A stretch of DNA of 64,000 bases from Mesorhizobium liriopis (GTDB lineage: Bacteria; Pseudomonadota; Alphaproteobacteria; Rhizobiales; Rhizobiaceae). The first letter of the stretch is position 1. Each line of letters begins with the position of its first letter. Made by a program: the position numbers and the translations under genes. The stretch lies in the NCBI RefSeq assembly GCF_024053505.1, contig NZ_JAMXQS010000007.1, forward strand, positions 355,012 to 419,011. Reading direction: 5' to 3'. This document shows, piece by piece, positions 9,087 through 18,934 of this stretch. A model generated the notes under the pieces. It worked only from the letters and a program-made list of their open reading frames with translations. It was not told where the DNA came from and ran no database searches.

Positions 9087-9671
9087 ATGGCAACCACCCC
9101 CCAGAAGAAGTCGACCGCGCGTCACGGTTTCAAAGCCGGCGAATCCATCGTTTATCCGGCCCATGGCGTGGGCACGATCACGGCCATCGAGGAGCAGATC
9201 GTCGCCGGTCACACGCTGGAACTCTTCGTGATCGATTTCCAGAAGGACAAGATGCGCCTCAAGGTGCCGGTGGCGAAGGCAACCTCGATCGGCATGCGTA
9301 AGCTGGCCGAAACCGACTATGTCGAGCGTGCCTTGAAGGTCGTGCAGGGTCGTGCCCGCGTGAAGCGCACCATGTGGTCGCGTCGTGCGCAGGAATATGA
9401 TGCGAAGATCAATTCCGGCGACCTGATCTCGATCTCGGAAGTGGTGCGCGACCTTTATCGCGCCGAGAACCAGCCCGAGCAGTCCTATTCCGAGCGCCAG
9501 CTTTATGAGGCCGCGCTCGACCGCATGGCGCGTGAGATCGCAGCCGTGAACCGCATGTCGGAAACCGAAGCGGTCCGCCTGATCGAAACCAACCTCAACA
9601 AGGGTCCCAAGCGCGGTGCCAAGGTCGAGGAAGAGGCCGACAACGACAGCGAGCAGGAAGAAGCGGCATAA
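9087..9671 (+). CDS. carD: CarD/CdnL-family transcription regulator
   Basis: RNA-polymerase-binding regulator that stabilises open promoter complexes. The 194-residue product has the N-terminal Tudor-like RNAP-interaction domain (FKAGESIVYPAHGVGTITAI, about 10-65) and a helical C-terminal DNA-binding domain with the basic/Trp stretch RVKRTMWSRRAQEYDAKI (about 91-110). It ends in a Glu-rich tail. I chose ATG 9087 with AGGAG 11 nt upstream; the in-frame start at 9054 overlaps the leader hairpin. It is followed by an intrinsic terminator and then the rpoH-type gene. Confidence 0.92.
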   Translation: MATTPQKKSTARHGFKAGESIVYPAHGVGTITAIEEQIVAGHTLELFVIDFQKDKMRLKVPVAKATSIGMRKLAETDYVERALKVVQGRARVKRTMWSRRAQEYDAKINSGDLISISEVVRDLYRAENQPEQSYSERQLYEAALDRMAREIAAVNRMSETEAVRLIETNLNKGPKRGAKVEEEADNDSEQEEAA

Positions 9672-9697
9672 GCCGTCTCCCTCCCGTCAAGACAAGA

Positions 9698-9722
9698 ACC
9701 CGGCCTTCGTGCCGGGTTTTTT
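9698..9722 (+). terminator. Intrinsic terminator of carD
   Basis: A 7-bp GC-rich stem (ACCCGGC/GCCGGGT) with a 6-nt loop is followed directly by a run of T residues. It closes carD transcription before the separate rpoH promoter. Confidence 0.88.
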
Positions 9723-9765
9723 GTTGGGCCATGAGAAAATGTTCCGCAAAGTGACGCGGTGAGGA

Positions 9766-9791
9766 GGAACCAACCTCGCAGGGGCAACGTT
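9766..9791 (+). promoter_or_regulatory. EcfG (RpoE2)-type general stress promoter ahead of rpoH2
   Basis: GGAAC at 9766-9770 and CGTT at 9788-9791 are separated by exactly 17 bp, matching the alphaproteobacterial general-stress sigma EcfG consensus (GGAAC-N16/17-CGTT). It lies 115 bp upstream of the sigma-factor start, just after the carD terminator and on the same strand. In Sinorhizobium meliloti rpoH2 is known to be transcribed by RpoE2; the same wiring is inferred here. Confidence 0.8.
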
Positions 9792-9905
9792 TGGTGATGT
9801 CGATTGCCGTGCGTTTTCGGCTGAGAGCGCGCGACGGAAGCGGTGCCAGGGACGGTGCCAATTTCAACCAGCGTTCGGAAAAACGCCAAAGCCGGAGGGT
9901 GTTCC

Positions 9906-10772
<867 letters not shown>

Positions 10773-10800
10773 TCCTTCGGGATCGCGTTCAGATCAGTGA

Positions 10801-10834
10801 AACGCGGCATGTCCATGCATGCCGCGTTTTCATT
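10801..10834 (+). terminator. Intrinsic terminator of rpoH2
   Basis: An 11-bp stem (AACGCGGCATG with CATGCCGCGTT), a 6-nt loop and TTTTCATTT follow the sigma-factor stop by 28 bp. It overlaps the final codon of the convergent DUF1284 gene. Confidence 0.85.
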
Positions 10835-11279
10835 TGCGTATGAGCTTACGCCCTGTTGGGGGAAGAAGGCGCGCACCCTCGAAGCCAGTGTCCGCGATGG
10901 CGCTGCACAGGTTGTGCCACTCGCATCCCATGCAGGCCTGCCGTGTTTCTCCCGCCGCGAACGCCGCTCGCATGCGCTCGACAAAAGCATGATCGAGTCG
11001 GATCAGTGAACCTAATTGGATCGGAAAACCGAGAAGTCTTGCCACGTCACGCGCGCTGATCTTGTCGCGCTCGACAACGCTGTCGCGCCAGCAATGCGGC
11101 TCCTTCTCGCTCAGAAGCGGTGTGCAGATGTCATCCGGTCCGTCCACGATCACCATCGTCTCGCCGTCAGACAGGCGGCGGGCGATCCGGTCGTAGTTCG
11201 CCGTAAACGGCGGCGTGTAGCCCTTGCCGACATAAGACAGCATGCAGAGCAGGTGATGCGGCCGGATGCGGATCGTCAT
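10830..11279 (-). CDS. DUF1284 domain protein
   Basis: A 149-residue protein of the DUF1284 family, starting with the characteristic TIRIRPHHLLCMLSYVGKGY. It carries cysteines at C12, near 51 and 62, and a C-x2-C-x4-C group (ACMGCEWHNLC) that suggests metal or cluster binding; no biochemical role is established that I know of. It is convergent with rpoH2 and lies 19 bp downstream of the M48 protease gene on the same strand, so it may share its transcript. Confidence 0.85.
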   Translation of the reverse strand: MTIRIRPHHLLCMLSYVGKGYTPPFTANYDRIARRLSDGETMVIVDGPDDICTPLLSEKEPHCWRDSVVERDKISARDVARLLGFPIQLGSLIRLDHAFVERMRAAFAAGETRQACMGCEWHNLCSAIADTGFEGARLLPPTGRKLIRK

Positions 11280-11298
11280 GGCAAAGCGAGGCTATCGC

Positions 11299-12711
11299 TC
11301 AACGGTCGGTGATGATCTTCACCTTGTCGCCGGGCCTGACCGACTCGCCCGCCGACAGGCCGTTGATGACCTGGAACAGTTCGAGCTTGCGATCGACGCC
11401 CGTCATCTGGGCCGCCAGCGTGCCGGCAGTGTCGCCACCGCCCACCGTGACGACCCGCACGCGCAAGGGCTTGAGCGCAGCCTTTTCCGATGCGCTCAGA
11501 AAATGGAAGCTGCCGCTGACCGCACGTGCCGCAGGTTCGAGGGCCGCGCTCGTGGCAGGGGCCGCGGTCAGCAGGCGATAGACCTGCCCGCCATCGCGAA
11601 CCACCGCCACGTCGAACTGCCAGCCATCGGCGCGAGCCTTGGCGAATGCGCCGGGCCGGCCGCCGATGGTGCCGGCCTGGACACTGGCAGGATCGAGACC
11701 TGCCACCCAGCCACTGCGCAAATAATCTTCGAGCGCCACGGACTGGTCGATCGCGACACCGTCAAAGCGGATCGCCGTGTCGCCCGGACCCGTCGCGGTG
11801 ACGGCTGCGGCCGAGTTGTCGATCACGAACCCGTCCGGCACGGAAAAGCCGATGCCGAGCTTGGGATGGAGGAAGGTCGTGCCGCGAATGAAGCCTTCTT
11901 CCGGCTTGTCACCGAAAAGCAGGCCGTCGATGCCTTTCAGGAACGCTTCGCGGTCGGTGTCGCCGATGCCGGGCTGGCCGAACTGGCGTGCATGGCGCAT
12001 GGCGAGGTCGATGCGCTGGGGCGCGTTCGGGTGGCTTGCCAGGAAGTCGAGGCTCGAATCGCTGGCGCCGCTGACGCTGCGCAGGTTGCCATAGGCCGCC
12101 ATCGCCTGAAGGAAGCGCGCGGCGGCATAGGGGTCGAAGCCCGCACGGCCGATGGTGCGGATGCCGATGGCGTCGGCTTCCAGCTCCTGGTTGCGTGAGA
12201 ACTGGGCGAGGCGCAGCTTGCCCCGCACGAGCGCCGCATTGGCATCCGTGTTGCCGCCGCCCAGAACGTCGCTGACGACCTGACCGGCCAGTGCTTCCTC
12301 GGCTTCCTTGCGCTGGCGCTCGATGCCGTGATTGGCGGTGACGTGGCCCATCTCGTGGGCGAGCACGGCGGCAAGTTCGGCCGAATCGGTGGCGAGCGCG
12401 AGCAGGCCGCGCGTCACATAGAGATAGCCCCCAGGCAGCGCGAAGGCGTTGACGTTGGGCGAATCGAGGATCGTGATCCGGTAGGTCTGGTTCGGATTGT
12501 CGGGGTCGAAGGTCAGGCGGCCCACGACCTTCGCCACCATGCGCTCAAGCTTGGGGTCGGAATATTCGCCGCCATAGGTCCCAAGAATGCGGGGATGCTG
12601 CGAACGCGCAATCTCGGCAAGCTTGTCGTTCTTGGACACGTTGTCGAGCGTGAAAGGCTTGGCTGAAGGCTGGAAGGCCTGCTCGCTGAACTCACCGCCC
12701 GTGCCCGGCAT
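11299..12711 (-). CDS. M48-family zinc metalloprotease, probable lipoprotein
   Basis: Envelope protease of the BepA/LoiP type. The zinc motif HEMGH lies in VLAHEMGHVTANHGIER with the downstream Glu in ELEADAIG. The C-terminal 70 residues (ending GDKVKIITDR) resemble a LysM-like fold. The frame stays open upstream of the ATG at 12711 and encodes RPLKRARLGATALALATLL followed by SSC, a lipoprotein signal with lipobox just before that ATG; no ATG/GTG/TTG exists there, and CTG 12816 with GGGGGA 7 nt upstream is the best candidate start. The true gene therefore probably extends to about 12816-12822. Confidence 0.88.
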   Translation of the reverse strand: MPGTGGEFSEQAFQPSAKPFTLDNVSKNDKLAEIARSQHPRILGTYGGEYSDPKLERMVAKVVGRLTFDPDNPNQTYRITILDSPNVNAFALPGGYLYVTRGLLALATDSAELAAVLAHEMGHVTANHGIERQRKEAEEALAGQVVSDVLGGGNTDANAALVRGKLRLAQFSRNQELEADAIGIRTIGRAGFDPYAAARFLQAMAAYGNLRSVSGASDSSLDFLASHPNAPQRIDLAMRHARQFGQPGIGDTDREAFLKGIDGLLFGDKPEEGFIRGTTFLHPKLGIGFSVPDGFVIDNSAAAVTATGPGDTAIRFDGVAIDQSVALEDYLRSGWVAGLDPASVQAGTIGGRPGAFAKARADGWQFDVAVVRDGGQVYRLLTAAPATSAALEPAARAVSGSFHFLSASEKAALKPLRVRVVTVGGGDTAGTLAAQMTGVDRKLELFQVINGLSAGESVRPGDKVKIITDR

Positions 12712-12887
12712 CTGGCAGCTCGACAGCAGGGTCGCGAGCGCGAGTGCAGTCGCGCCGAGGCGCGCGCGCTTCAGCGGTCGAGACCATGTCGGCAGAGAGG
12801 CAGTCGAAATAGACAGCGCAATTTCCCCCGGGAACTGTTCGGCTTACCAAGCCCAGGCTTCAGCCACGCACCGCTTCTCCAGGCGAA

Positions 12888-13643
12888 TTATGTCGGCTTT
12901 GGGGGCGGTGCGGGACGGTTGAGCTTCTGGTGAGCCATTCCGATATAGGCCTTGAAAGCGGGCGGACCAAGCGGCCCGAAGAAATCGCCCGCATTTCCCG
13001 ACAGGCTGTTGCCTTTCTGTTCCAGAAAAAGGACCGTATCCGCGATTGCTTCGGCATCCTCGGGCTGGTGGGTGACGAAGAGAACGGTGAGGTTCCGCTC
13101 CCGGCGCTGCGCGTCGATGATGGTGAGCATATCCTGGCGCAGTGCCGGCCCGAGTGCCGCGAAGGGTTCGTCCAGAAGCAGCACGGGCCGATCGCGCAGG
13201 GCGGCGCGGGCGAGCGCCACGCGGCTGCGCTCACCGCCGGACAGCTCGCGAGGAAGACGCTGTTTCTTTCCCGCAAGACCGACGCGGTCGAGTGCGGCGG
13301 AAACAGCCGTGCGCTGTTGAGTGGAAAGGCGAAGGCCGGGGTCGAGCCCCAGACCCACATTCTGTGCCACGCTTAGATGCGCGAACAGGTTGTTTTCCTG
13401 AAACACCATGGAGACCGGGCGGCGGTCGGGCGGCATGGCGGAAACATCCGTGTCGCCGATCAGGACACGGCCGGATCGGGGGCGCTCGAAACCGGCGATC
13501 AAGTGCAGCAACGTGGTCTTGCCCGCCCCACTCGGTCCCATGACCGCGGTCACCTTTCCAGTCGGAAAGCGGTGGTCGAACAGAAAGGACGTGTCGCGAT
13601 AGGCGAAACCGACTTGGTCGAGCGTGATGCCGGGTGCGTTCAT
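12888..13643 (-). CDS. thiQ: Thiamine ABC transporter ATP-binding protein
   Basis: ATPase of the ThiBPQ thiamine/TPP importer, 251 aa. Walker A GPSGAGKTT, signature LSGGERSR, Walker B VLLLDEPF and the switch His in FVTHQPEDA are all present. The start ATG overlaps the thiP stop codon (ATGA), which indicates translational coupling. A longer frame to 13886 lies inside thiP and is discarded. Part of the riboswitch-controlled thiBPQ operon. Confidence 0.94.
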   Translation of the reverse strand: MNAPGITLDQVGFAYRDTSFLFDHRFPTGKVTAVMGPSGAGKTTLLHLIAGFERPRSGRVLIGDTDVSAMPPDRRPVSMVFQENNLFAHLSVAQNVGLGLDPGLRLSTQQRTAVSAALDRVGLAGKKQRLPRELSGGERSRVALARAALRDRPVLLLDEPFAALGPALRQDMLTIIDAQRRERNLTVLFVTHQPEDAEAIADTVLFLEQKGNSLSGNAGDFFGPLGPPAFKAYIGMAHQKLNRPAPPPKPT

Positions 13644-15223
13644 GCGGGCTCCCTGTCGCGGCCGAGCCGATTGGCCGCGAGCATCAGCGCAAGGCAGAGC
13701 AGGCCCAGAAGAAGTGCCAGCCCGGCGGCATCCGCCGTGCGATAGCTGCCCATGCGCTCGAAGAGCAGATAGGGCAGGGTCTTCAAGGCATCGCTGCCGA
13801 ACAGCGCGATCACGCCGAGATCGCCCAGCGACAGCGCCATGCCGAAGGCGAGCGCGGTGAAAAGCGGGCGGCGCAGGTTCGGCCAATCGACCAGCCAGAG
13901 GCGGTTCACGCCGCGCAGGCCAAGCGACAGGCAGAGCCGGTCATGGCGCGCGGCCGCAGCATCGAAGGCCGGGCGCACCACGCGAAGCGCGAAGGGCACC
14001 GCCATCAGCGCATTGACGGAGGCGACCATGACCGGTGCCACCGTGAAAACCTGCCCCGTTTCGCGCAGCGCCATGAACCAGCCCGCACCGATCAGGATCG
14101 GCGGCACGACGAGGCTGAACGACGCGCCGGTGCCGAATAGGGCACGGGAGAAGCGCGAGCGGGATGCATGGCGTGCAGCCGCGAGCGACCATGCGAGCAG
14201 GGCGGCGAGCAGCCCCGAAACGGCGGCGAGCGCGAGGCTGACCCCTGTCGCGCGGCGTACGGCATTCTCGCCGACGAGGCGCCAAAGGTCGGCCTGCAAC
14301 CCGCTCCAAAGCACGGCCACCATCGGCGCGCCGACGAAAATGAGCGCGAGCAGGATCACGAGCGCGTCGAGAGCTGTTTGAACCCTGCCGCCGTTCGCGA
14401 ACCGGCGGGCGGATATCGACAGGTTCGGCTCGGCATCGGTGTCGGCGCCGAGCAGGCCGAGAAGGGCAACCGCAGCACCGGCGAGAACGAGCTGGACGAC
14501 GGTGAGAAGAGCTGCCCGCGCAGGGTCGAAATCGAAGCGCAGGGCTTGGTAGATCGCGACTTCCAGCGTCGTCGCCCGCGGCCCACCGCCGAGTGTCAGA
14601 ACGATCGTGAAGGACGTCACGCAGAGCATGAAGACGAGGCCCGCCACGCCGGGCAGGCTCGTGCGCAGAGGGGGCCATTCGACCAAGCGAAAAGTCTGGC
14701 GCGCATTGAAGCCGAGCTGGCGTGCAAGCCGCCACTGATCCGCCGGTACGGTTTCCAGCGCGCCGAGAAAAAGGCGCGCGGCAAGCGGCATGTTGAAGAA
14801 GGCATGCGCGATCAGAATGCCGGACAATCCATAGATGCCCGGCCACGGTTCGCCGAGAACCGCATTCAACGGCTTCGCCAACAGCCCTTCGCGCCCGAGC
14901 AGCGCCAGAAGCCCGAGTGCCGCCACGATGGCCGGCAGGGCCAGCGGCACGGCGAAAAGCCCGAGCAGCAGCGAGCGGCCCGGAAAGCTCTCTTGCCGAT
15001 GCAAAGCGCGCGCCACGATCAGTCCGGGCACCACCGACACGAGCGTCGAAAGCACGGCCTGCCAAAGCGTGAAGCCGGTGATACGCGCCAGATAGAAGTC
15101 GAATCCACCCGTGCTTCCGCCTGAACGCAGCACTTCGAACAGCATTCCGGCAAAAGCGCCGCCGAGCAGCACGCCCGCGAAAAGCAGCGCCGTCCACCCG
15201 GCCCAAATGCGACGGTCGGTCAA
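13640..15223 (-). CDS. thiP: Thiamine ABC transporter permease
   Basis: Inner-membrane permease of 527 aa made of two fused BPD_transp_1 halves, the architecture of ThiP. Many hydrophobic segments are visible, from the first near residue 8 (AGWTALLFAGVLLGGAFAG) to the last near 505. EAA-like loops occur in each half (VPADQWRLARQLGFNARQTF; HDRLCLSLGLRGVNRLWLVD). It begins 7 bp after thiB and overlaps thiQ by 4 bp. Confidence 0.93.
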   Translation of the reverse strand: MTDRRIWAGWTALLFAGVLLGGAFAGMLFEVLRSGGSTGGFDFYLARITGFTLWQAVLSTLVSVVPGLIVARALHRQESFPGRSLLLGLFAVPLALPAIVAALGLLALLGREGLLAKPLNAVLGEPWPGIYGLSGILIAHAFFNMPLAARLFLGALETVPADQWRLARQLGFNARQTFRLVEWPPLRTSLPGVAGLVFMLCVTSFTIVLTLGGGPRATTLEVAIYQALRFDFDPARAALLTVVQLVLAGAAVALLGLLGADTDAEPNLSISARRFANGGRVQTALDALVILLALIFVGAPMVAVLWSGLQADLWRLVGENAVRRATGVSLALAAVSGLLAALLAWSLAAARHASRSRFSRALFGTGASFSLVVPPILIGAGWFMALRETGQVFTVAPVMVASVNALMAVPFALRVVRPAFDAAAARHDRLCLSLGLRGVNRLWLVDWPNLRRPLFTALAFGMALSLGDLGVIALFGSDALKTLPYLLFERMGSYRTADAAGLALLLGLLCLALMLAANRLGRDREPA

Positions 15224-15230
15224 GCCTCGG

Positions 15231-16226
15231 CTACCGGCTCATCGCGGCGAGCCACTCGTCGATCCAGGCTTTGCGCTTTTCGGCCACTTCTTCCGGCGGA
15301 AAGGAGAGCGTCTTCGCCGGCTTCACCAGCGTCGCGAAGGCCGGATCGAGCGGCTTGTCGGTCTTGCCTGCGGGAAACATCCAGTTGGTTTCGGGGATCG
15401 CGTCCTGAAAGCCGGGGCCGGTCATGAACTGGAGGAACTGCTTGGCAAGCGGATTCTGGGCACCCTTCACGGTTTGCCCCGCGACCTCGACCTGCAGATA
15501 ATGCCCTTCGCTGAAGCTCGCGACCTTGTAGCGGTCGGTCTTCTCGCTGACGAGATGATAGGCGGGGGAGGTGGTATAGGACAGCACCATCGGTGCTTCG
15601 CCTTTGGTGAAAAGCCCATAGGCCTCGCTCCAGCCCGGCGTGACGGTCAGCACCCGGCGCTTGAGTTTCTCCCAGGCCTGCGGGGCGTCGTCGCCATAGA
15701 CGGCACGAACCCAGAGCAGGAGCCCGAGGCCCGGCGTGGAGGTGCGTGGGTCCTGAATCACGATCTTCTGGTTGGGGTCGCCCTCCACCAGTTCCTTGAG
15801 GCTTGCGGGCGGGGTCTGAACGGCCTGCGTGTCGTAGACCACCGCGAAATAGCCGTAGTCGAAGGGCAGGAAACTCGTGTCGCTCCAGCCGCCCGGAACG
15901 GTCAAACCTTCCGCGCTGACGCCATGCGGCGCGAAGAGGCCTGTGCTTTTCGCCTCAGCCGTCAGGTTGGTGTCGAGCCCAAGCACCACTTCCGCCGGCG
16001 ACGACGCACCTTCGAGCCTGAGGCGGTTGAGAAGTGCCACGCCGTCGGCGACCGACACGAATTTCACGTCGCACCCGCACTGCGCCTCGAAGGCCTTTTC
16101 CACCTGCGGCCCCGGGCCCCATTCCGACGTGAAGCTTTCATAGGTGTAGACGGTGAGCGAGCCCTGCGCGAAAGCGGGTGCGACAAGCGCGAGAACGGCC
16201 AGGCCGCCGAGGATCATGGACTTCAC
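15231..16226 (-). CDS. thiB: Thiamine-binding periplasmic protein
   Basis: Substrate-binding protein of the thiamine importer, 331 aa. N-terminal signal peptide [19 protein letters not shown] is followed by a mature start [12 protein letters not shown], the usual ThiB/TbpA opening. I chose GTG 16226, which has GGAGG 5 nt upstream; ATG 16238 contains that site and ATG 16217 is the other option. First gene of the thiBPQ operon, about 60 bp after the TPP riboswitch. Confidence 0.93.
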   Translation of the reverse strand: MKSMILGGLAVLALVAPAFAQGSLTVYTYESFTSEWGPGPQVEKAFEAQCGCDVKFVSVADGVALLNRLRLEGASSPAEVVLGLDTNLTAEAKSTGLFAPHGVSAEGLTVPGGWSDTSFLPFDYGYFAVVYDTQAVQTPPASLKELVEGDPNQKIVIQDPRTSTPGLGLLLWVRAVYGDDAPQAWEKLKRRVLTVTPGWSEAYGLFTKGEAPMVLSYTTSPAYHLVSEKTDRYKVASFSEGHYLQVEVAGQTVKGAQNPLAKQFLQFMTGPGFQDAIPETNWMFPAGKTDKPLDPAFATLVKPAKTLSFPPEEVAEKRKAWIDEWLAAMSR

Positions 16227-16284
16227 AGGCACCTCCATGGTCGAAAGGAAAGCGCCGGTTTCCGTCGGGGATCCCTGGAAAGCG

Positions 16285-16393
16285 TCTAATCCCTCCGCCG
16301 GTATCAACCGGATCAGGTTCAGCGGGTTGGCGGACGCGAAACGCCTTGCCTCTCAGCCGGCCCGCTTGAAAAAGCAGCCGGCACCCCGTTAGA
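16285..16393 (-). ncRNA. TPP riboswitch (THI element)
   Basis: On the minus strand the leader of thiB contains the THI-box elements in order: GGGGTGCCGG near the 5' end, GCTGAGAGGC, then AACCCGCTGAACCTGATCC, and GATACCGGCGGAGGGA. Flanking TCTAA/TTAGA can pair as P1. These are the conserved thiamine pyrophosphate-binding segments. It ends about 60 nt before the thiB start, so it most likely controls the thiBPQ transcript when TPP is abundant. Confidence 0.95.
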
Positions 16394-16470
16394 GCGGCCG
16401 CGACATTAGCGGGGTGCACGAGGTGCGGCAAGCTTTCCCCGCGCGGAATTCATGCTAGGTCGCTGCTCAC

Positions 16471-17106
16471 ATGACCCGTTTCCTGATCCTGCTCGGCGGC
16501 GAGCTCGAACCCACCCCGCGCCTGCTCGCGCAGGTGCACGGCGCACGCGTGATCGCGGCCGATAGCGGGATGCGCCATGCCAGGGCGCTGGGCGTGATAC
16601 CGGAGCTTTGGATGGGTGATTTCGATTCCACCGACGCAGCCTTGCGCCAGGAATGGCCCGGTGTCGCCCAGATCGCCTTTCCGCCCGCCAAGAACATGAC
16701 CGACGGCGAGATCGCGGTCGCCGAAGCGCTCAAGGCCGGCGCGGAGGAGATCGTGCTGGCCGGCGCCTTCGGCGGACCGCGTGCCGACCATGCCTTTCTC
16801 CACCTCACGCTCGCCCTTCGCCTCGCGGAAGGCGGCACGCCTGCGCTGCTGACCAGCGGCTTGCAGGAGGGGAGGCCGCTCCTGACTGGTGAAACGGTGT
16901 TCGACTACCCGCCGGGCACGCTTTTCAGCGTGCTGGCCTTCTCCGATCTCAACGGCCTCTCGATCGAAGGCGCGCATTGGCCGCTCGAGCGCGTCCGCGT
17001 GCCCTCCGGCTCCTCACTCACGATGTCGAACGTGATCGCTACGCGCTTGCGCATCCGGCTCGAAGAAGGCAAGGCCCTGCTGCTCGCCCATCCCGTTCAG
17101 GCATAA
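16471..17106 (+). CDS. thiN: Thiamine pyrophosphokinase (thiamine diphosphokinase)
   Basis: Transfers pyrophosphate from ATP to thiamine to give TPP. The 211-residue protein shows the TPK catalytic motifs: ADSG (30-33) and MGDFDS (48-53) with the metal-binding aspartates, then FGGPRADH (about 106-113) and the C-terminal Ser-rich thiamine-binding segment SGSSLTMSN. It is divergent from thiBPQ, so uptake and pyrophosphorylation of thiamine are side by side. The riboswitch lies on the opposite strand and should not act on this gene. Confidence 0.92.
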   Translation: MTRFLILLGGELEPTPRLLAQVHGARVIAADSGMRHARALGVIPELWMGDFDSTDAALRQEWPGVAQIAFPPAKNMTDGEIAVAEALKAGAEEIVLAGAFGGPRADHAFLHLTLALRLAEGGTPALLTSGLQEGRPLLTGETVFDYPPGTLFSVLAFSDLNGLSIEGAHWPLERVRVPSGSSLTMSNVIATRLRIRLEEGKALLLAHPVQA

Positions 17107-17119
17107 GCCACAAGTTGAT

Positions 17120-18934
17120 ATGGCCCCACCGCTTCTTCTTCTCGACGATATCCGCCTGACCTTCGGCGGCACGCCGCTTCTGGCGGGTGCCGGCCTGACC
17201 GCATCCGCGGGCGACAAGATCGCGCTGGTGGGGCGCAACGGGTCGGGCAAGTCGACGCTGCTCAAGATCGCGGCGGGCATGGTCGAGCCGCAGGATGGGA
17301 CCGTTTTTCGCCAGCCCTCGGCCACGATCCGCTATCTTGCGCAGGCCCCCGACATGGACGGCTACGCCACGATCCGCGCCTATGTGGAGGCAGGCCTCGG
17401 CCCGGCCGACGATCCGCATCGCGCCACCTATCTGATCGAATCGCTCGAACTCGACGGCGAAGCCTCGCCGCATAATCTCTCGGGCGGCGAAGCGCGCCGC
17501 GCAGCGCTCGCGCGCGTGATGGCGCCCGAGCCCGATGTGCTGCTTCTCGACGAGCCCACCAACCATCTCGACCTGCGCGTGATCGAATGGCTCGAAGGCG
17601 AACTCGCGCGCACTTCCTCCGCCGTCGTGCTCATCAGCCACGACCGGCGCTTTCTCGAAAACGTCTCGCGTGCCGTGGTCTGGCTCGACCGGGGCACCAC
17701 GCGCCGGCTCGACAAGGGCTTCGCCCATTTCGAGGAATGGCGCGACAAGGTGCTCGAGGAAGAAGAGCGCGAGCAGCACAAGCTCGGCCGCCAGATCGGC
17801 CGCGAGGAGCACTGGCTGCGCTATGGCGTCACCGCGCGGCGCAAGCGCAACATGCGCCGCTTGGGCGAACTGCAATCGCTGCGCGAGCGCTTCCGCTCGC
17901 ACAAGGGCGCGGAAGGCACGGCGAAGCTCGTCGCGAGCGAGGCCAACGAATCGGGCAAACTGGTGATCGAGGCGAAAAGCATCGGCAAGGCTTACGACGA
18001 TGTGCCGATCGTGCGCGACTTCTCGACCCGCATCGCGCGCGGCGACCGCATCGGCTTCGTCGGTCCCAACGGGGCTGGCAAGACCACCCTTTTGCGCATG
18101 CTGATCGGCGATCTGCCGCCCGACAGCGGCACGGTGCGGCTCGGCGCCAATCTGGAGATCGCAACGCTCGACCAGAAGCGCGCGGCCCTCGATCCGAACG
18201 AAACGCTCGCGCATTTCCTCACCGACGGGCGCGGCGAGAACCTCGTGGTCAATGGCGAAGAGCGCCATGTCGTGTCCTATATGAAGGACTTCCTGTTCAA
18301 GCCGGAACAGGCGCGCACGCCGGTCACCGAGCTTTCGGGCGGCGAGCGCGCGCGACTGATCCTCGCGCGCATCCTGTCGCGCCCTGCCAATCTCTTGGTG
18401 CTCGACGAGCCGACCAACGATCTCGACATGGAAACGCTCGACCTGCTGCAGGAACTGGTCGCGGGCTTTCCCGGCACGGTTCTGCTCGTCAGCCACGACC
18501 GCGATTTCCTCGATCGTACGGTGACGAGCACGATCGCACCGCTCGAAAGCGACGGGCGCTGGGTGGAATATGCCGGCGGCTATTCCGACATGCTCGCCCA
18601 GCGCAAGGAAGCCGCGCTCACCGCCAAGCGCGCGAATGCGCCGAAGGCCGAGACCAAAGGCAAGCCCGAAGCTGCGGCCAAGCCGGCCTCGTCGTCCAGG
18701 AAGCTTTCCTTCAAGCAGAAATTCGCGCTCGAATCGCTGCCGAAACGGATGGCGGATGCCGAGAAGAGCATTGCCGACCTCGAAGCCAAGCTCGCCGACC
18801 CGGCACTCTTCGCGCGCGATCCGGCCAAGTTCAACGCAATCGCAGCCGACGTCGCCAAGGCGCGTGACGGTTTGAGCGCCATGGAAGAAGAATGGCTCGA
18901 GCTCGAAATGCTGCGTGAGGAGATCGAAGGATGA
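17120..18934 (+). CDS. ABC-F family ATPase (Uup-like)
   Basis: Soluble ATPase of 604 aa with two nucleotide-binding domains and no membrane segments. Walker A motifs at 38-46 (GRNGSGKST) and about 315-323 (GPNGAGKTT); signatures NLSGGEARR and ELSGGERAR; Walker B with DEPTNHLD and DEPTNDLD. A charged linker and a C-terminal coiled coil (about 530-604) resemble Uup. ABC-F proteins act on the ribosome or DNA; which applies here is unknown. Stop codon overlaps the next gene's ATG. Confidence 0.92.
   Translation: MAPPLLLLDDIRLTFGGTPLLAGAGLTASAGDKIALVGRNGSGKSTLLKIAAGMVEPQDGTVFRQPSATIRYLAQAPDMDGYATIRAYVEAGLGPADDPHRATYLIESLELDGEASPHNLSGGEARRAALARVMAPEPDVLLLDEPTNHLDLRVIEWLEGELARTSSAVVLISHDRRFLENVSRAVVWLDRGTTRRLDKGFAHFEEWRDKVLEEEEREQHKLGRQIGREEHWLRYGVTARRKRNMRRLGELQSLRERFRSHKGAEGTAKLVASEANESGKLVIEAKSIGKAYDDVPIVRDFSTRIARGDRIGFVGPNGAGKTTLLRMLIGDLPPDSGTVRLGANLEIATLDQKRAALDPNETLAHFLTDGRGENLVVNGEERHVVSYMKDFLFKPEQARTPVTELSGGERARLILARILSRPANLLVLDEPTNDLDMETLDLLQELVAGFPGTVLLVSHDRDFLDRTVTSTIAPLESDGRWVEYAGGYSDMLAQRKEAALTAKRANAPKAETKGKPEAAAKPASSSRKLSFKQKFALESLPKRMADAEKSIADLEAKLADPALFARDPAKFNAIAADVAKARDGLSAMEEEWLELEMLREEIEG

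Noticed and set aside
13641..15206. Alternative long frames inside thiP on the same strand
   Set aside because: They give Arg-rich sequence with no domains, while the chosen frame has the duplicated permease layout.
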